This document shows positions 32,240-34,411 of a DNA stretch of 34,411 nucleotides, piece after piece. Every line of letters begins with the position of its first letter. Within the stretch, counting starts at the first letter, position 1. Source of the stretch: Elusimicrobiales bacterium (GTDB lineage Bacteria; Elusimicrobiota; Elusimicrobia; Elusimicrobiales; UBA9959); NCBI GenBank assembly GCA_024681855.1, contig JAILAB010000005.1, positions 1-34,411 of the forward strand, read 5' to 3'. A program made the position numbers and the translations under genes. The notes beneath the pieces are model-generated. The model was not told the origin of the DNA, did not search any database, and was given only the letters and a program-made list of their open reading frames with translations.

Positions 32240-32734
32240 ATGAAAAAACTTCTTCTTTTTTTTGTGCCGATGCTTCTTTTGGCTGCATGTTTGCCTGCTA
32301 ACAAAAATGATGGCATTATTGCTGTTCCTCCTTCACAGGGCGAATCCCAGATGTCCGCAAGCACTAAAGCCATAGCATTTGAAAAGCAGTCGTTCAGGCT
32401 TTCCAAAACCCCGTCCCCTTCAATGCAGTCAGGATTTCAGAAAGCTCTGGATGCCGCATATTTCGCAACTGTAGAAAAAAACGGAATTGACGAAACAAAG
32501 GAAATAGGCTTCACATACGCAATGCGCCCGACAGGCGCCATATATGCTTTTTCGGAAGCAGAAGTTTCATGCTTAATACAGGAGCGCTATAAGGATAAAG
32601 GTCAGGAATTGTGCGGCATTTTCTTTGCCGCGCTCCAGCAGGAATACCAATATCTTCTGCATCCGGAAACTAGGCCTGACAAAAAAGAAGATAAGCCAGA
32701 ATCCTCAGCGCAATCCTCTCAGCAGGGCAAGTAA
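32240..32734 (+). CDS. lipoprotein of unknown function
   Basis: A short protein with a lipoprotein signal: MKKLLLFFVPMLLLAAC, in which Cys17 is the likely lipidated residue. The mature part (about 147 residues) is unrecognised, with proline/glutamine-rich ends and a helical middle (FEKQSFRLSKTPSPSMQSGFQ; QERYKDKGQELCGIFFAALQQEYQYLL). The chosen start has no strong Shine-Dalgarno sequence; an in-frame ATG at 32195 would add 15 polar residues before the signal. It sits between ispDF and cysS in the same direction. Confidence 0.7.
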   Translation: MKKLLLFFVPMLLLAACLPANKNDGIIAVPPSQGESQMSASTKAIAFEKQSFRLSKTPSPSMQSGFQKALDAAYFATVEKNGIDETKEIGFTYAMRPTGAIYAFSEAEVSCLIQERYKDKGQELCGIFFAALQQEYQYLLHPETRPDKKEDKPESSAQSSQQGK

Positions 32735-32783
32735 GCAGTGGCAGTTTATTATATTGCAAAGCGCTTAAGCATAAGGAGGTCAA

Positions 32784-34199
32784 ATGAAATTTTTTCTTTA
32801 TAATACAATGACACGCGAAAAAGGCGAGTTTAAGCCGATGAACACTGAAGAGGTTACAATATATACCTGCGGTCCTACCGTATATCATTATGCTCATATA
32901 GGCAATATGCGCACTTATATAATGGAAGACGCTCTTGTGCGCTCATTGCGCTTTTGCGGCTATGGCGTTAAGCGCTGCATGAACATAACTGATGTTGGCC
33001 ATTTGGTTTCAGATGGCGATGAAGGCGAAGACAAAATAGAGGCGGGAGCCAGGCGCGAAGGCAAGAGCGCATGGGAAATAGCCAGTTTTTACTCAGAAGC
33101 TTTTATGAAGGACTACAAGGCTCTTAACTGTCTTCAGCCGGAAGTGTTATGCCCTGCAACGGAATACATAGCTGAAATGATAAAGCTGGGCGTGGTTCTT
33201 GAAAAGAAAGGCTATGCTTATGCCACTTCAGACGGCATTTATTTTGACACTTCAAAACTGCCTGATTATGGAAAACTGGCAGGAAGAAAACATATTGAAG
33301 GCATACAGGAAGGACATAGGGTTGCGGTAAATTCCGAAAAACGGAATGCGGCGGATTTTGCGATATGGAAATTTTCGCCTAAGGACCAAAAGCGCCAGAT
33401 GGAATGGCATTCCCCATGGGGCATAGGCTTCCCAGGCTGGCATATGGAATGCTCAGCCATGGCAATGAAGAATCTCGGAGAGACTATAGACATTCATTGC
33501 GGCGGCGAAGATCATATTGCAGTGCATCATACCAATGAGATAGCTCAGAGCGAGGCAGCCACTGGCAAGCCTTTCGCAAATTATTGGATGCATATACATT
33601 TCCTTATAATGAGGGAAGGCGAAACCGTAGGCAAGATGTCTAAGTCAAAAGGCTCATTCCTTACCGTAGCCACATTGCCGAAGGAATATGAGCCTCTCGC
33701 ATACAGATATTACTGTCTCCAGACTCATTACCGCAAACAGCTGGAATTTACATGGGAAGGCCTCAAAGCCGCGCAGCAGGGCTTGAACGGGCTGAGAGCT
33801 CTTGCAATAAAAGCAAAAAAAGAAGCTGGTAAGCCAGCGGAGCTGCAAAGCGATGCTCCTTACCTTGTCAGTTTTGCCGAAGCAATTGCCGATGACCTTA
33901 ATATGTCTGCGGCTCTTGCTGTCGCATGGAAAACATTAAAGGATTCGTCTTTGGCTTCGGCAGAAAAATATGCTTTTGCCATTGCGGTTGAAAACGTTCT
34001 TGCCCTTGACCTGTTTAAGGAAGAAGAGCTGCCTCAAGAAGAGTCTTTGCCAGATGAGATAATGTCCATAATAAAGGAAAGAGAAGATGCCAGGAAAGCT
34101 AAAGACTGGAAGAAATCTGATGAGCTGAGGGCCGTCCTGCTTGAAAAAGGCATTATTGTTAAGGATACTCCTAAAGGAACGGAATGGAGCAAAGCATAA
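32784..34199 (+). CDS. cysS: cysteinyl-tRNA synthetase
   Basis: Class I synthetase charging tRNA-Cys. The ATP-binding motif HIGN is at 38-41, after the zinc ligand region TCGPTVYHYA. KMSKSKG at 284-290 is the second signature. WHMECSAMAMKNLG and HCGGEDHIAVHHTNEIAQSE (in parts) hold further zinc ligands. 471 residues is standard. AAGGAGG precedes the start. It is followed by a strong terminator. Confidence 0.97.
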   Translation: MKFFLYNTMTREKGEFKPMNTEEVTIYTCGPTVYHYAHIGNMRTYIMEDALVRSLRFCGYGVKRCMNITDVGHLVSDGDEGEDKIEAGARREGKSAWEIASFYSEAFMKDYKALNCLQPEVLCPATEYIAEMIKLGVVLEKKGYAYATSDGIYFDTSKLPDYGKLAGRKHIEGIQEGHRVAVNSEKRNAADFAIWKFSPKDQKRQMEWHSPWGIGFPGWHMECSAMAMKNLGETIDIHCGGEDHIAVHHTNEIAQSEAATGKPFANYWMHIHFLIMREGETVGKMSKSKGSFLTVATLPKEYEPLAYRYYCLQTHYRKQLEFTWEGLKAAQQGLNGLRALAIKAKKEAGKPAELQSDAPYLVSFAEAIADDLNMSAALAVAWKTLKDSSLASAEKYAFAIAVENVLALDLFKEEELPQEESLPDEIMSIIKEREDARKAKDWKKSDELRAVLLEKGIIVKDTPKGTEWSKA

Positions 34200-34227
34200 T
34201 TTTTGCTCTCATTTTTGCAGTGAGAAA

Positions 34228-34257
34228 AGCCTTGCCGAACCCGGCGAGGCTTTTTTT
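34228..34257 (+). terminator. terminator after cysS
   Basis: agccttgccg (34228-34237) pairs with cggcgaggct (34242-34251) across a 4-nt loop, with one G-T pair, and seven T residues follow. Confidence 0.93.
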
Positions 34258-34267
34258 GTTGTCCGAA

Positions 34268-34290
34268 AACCCCCGGCTAGGCCGGGGGTT
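34268..34290. terminator. second strong hairpin (aacccccggc / gccgggggtt)
   Basis: A perfect 10-bp stem (34268-34277, 34281-34290) with a 3-nt loop. On the plus strand no T run follows. On the minus strand it runs into TTTT, so it may terminate transcription coming from the right. Confidence 0.5.
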
Positions 34291-34312
34291 CAGTAAGGTT
34301 ACACCGTTCCCC

Positions 34313-34340
34313 ATGACAAAAAAACTCCTTGTGCTAATAT
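34313..34340 (+). promoter_or_regulatory. putative promoter of the right-edge gene
   Basis: ATGACA (34313-34318) and TAATAT (34335-34340) are 16 nt apart. An 11-bp inverted repeat, ctccttgtgct (34325-34335) and agcacaaggag (34372-34382), has one arm in the spacer of this promoter and the other on the ribosome-binding site of the downstream gene. Confidence 0.35.
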
Positions 34341-34391
34341 GTATAAAGGTCTGTTGCAGCAGGCCAATAACAGCACAAGGAGGTCATTGAA

Positions 34392-34411
34392 ATGAGCAAT
34401 GACATAAATAA
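34392..34411 (+). CDS. start of a further gene, truncated by the window
   Basis: ATG at 34392 follows an ideal AAGGAGG (34377-34383) at 8 nt and encodes MSNDIN before the sequence ends. The product cannot be identified. Confidence 0.6.

Overview
The window comes from a diderm (two-membrane) bacterium. It encodes an Mla-type lipid transport system whose MlaD-like protein ends in a beta-rich, barrel-like domain, a lipoprotein, and several secreted proteins with beta-barrel character. The gene set (IspD-IspF fusion, PIN/TRAM protein after radA, zinc-type S18, AmgK/MurU-like recycling, Bacteroidetes-style transposase remnant, many ATA codons) would fit Elusimicrobiota or a similar gut-associated lineage, but this is an inference and I cannot place it firmly.

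Layout. 1-317: C-terminal remnant of a transposase on the minus strand. 318-649: leader with a strong hairpin, a 13-bp direct repeat and a promoter. 650-7750: a four-gene operon that reads as a complete type I Zorya anti-phage system, zorA-zorB-zorC-zorD (membrane motor, peptidoglycan-binding stator, ZorC, SNF2 ATPase with Mrr-like nuclease). 7831-8781: a secreted beta-barrel-like protein whose promoter carries the same 19-nt element as the Zorya promoter. 8821-9804: a WYL-type regulator with a perfect 16-bp palindrome at its start. 9889-12253: a LemA / DUF2207 membrane gene pair. 12407-13648: threonine synthase.

13790-17321 is a minus-strand block: a Thg1-like 3'-5' polymerase, a small polynucleotide-kinase-like P-loop protein, a secreted protein and an unusual crotonase related to methylmalonyl-CoA decarboxylase. 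17455-20053 is a tightly overlapping operon: an AmgK-like sugar kinase fused to a RapZ C-terminal domain, a MurU-like nucleotidyltransferase and a YhcH-family protein, probably amino-sugar/peptidoglycan recycling.

20086 onward is housekeeping: rpsF-ssb-rpsR-rplI, then dnaB-alr-mlaE-mlaF; a minus-strand flavodoxin and flavin reductase; then mlaD-radA-PIN/TRAM-ispDF-lipoprotein-cysS, and the first codons of another gene at the right edge.

Two related MITE-like repeats (14595-14747 and 26522-26684) carry a REP-like palindrome and related ends. The most interesting part is the left third: Zorya together with a possibly co-regulated envelope protein and a WYL regulator, which may form an extended defence locus.
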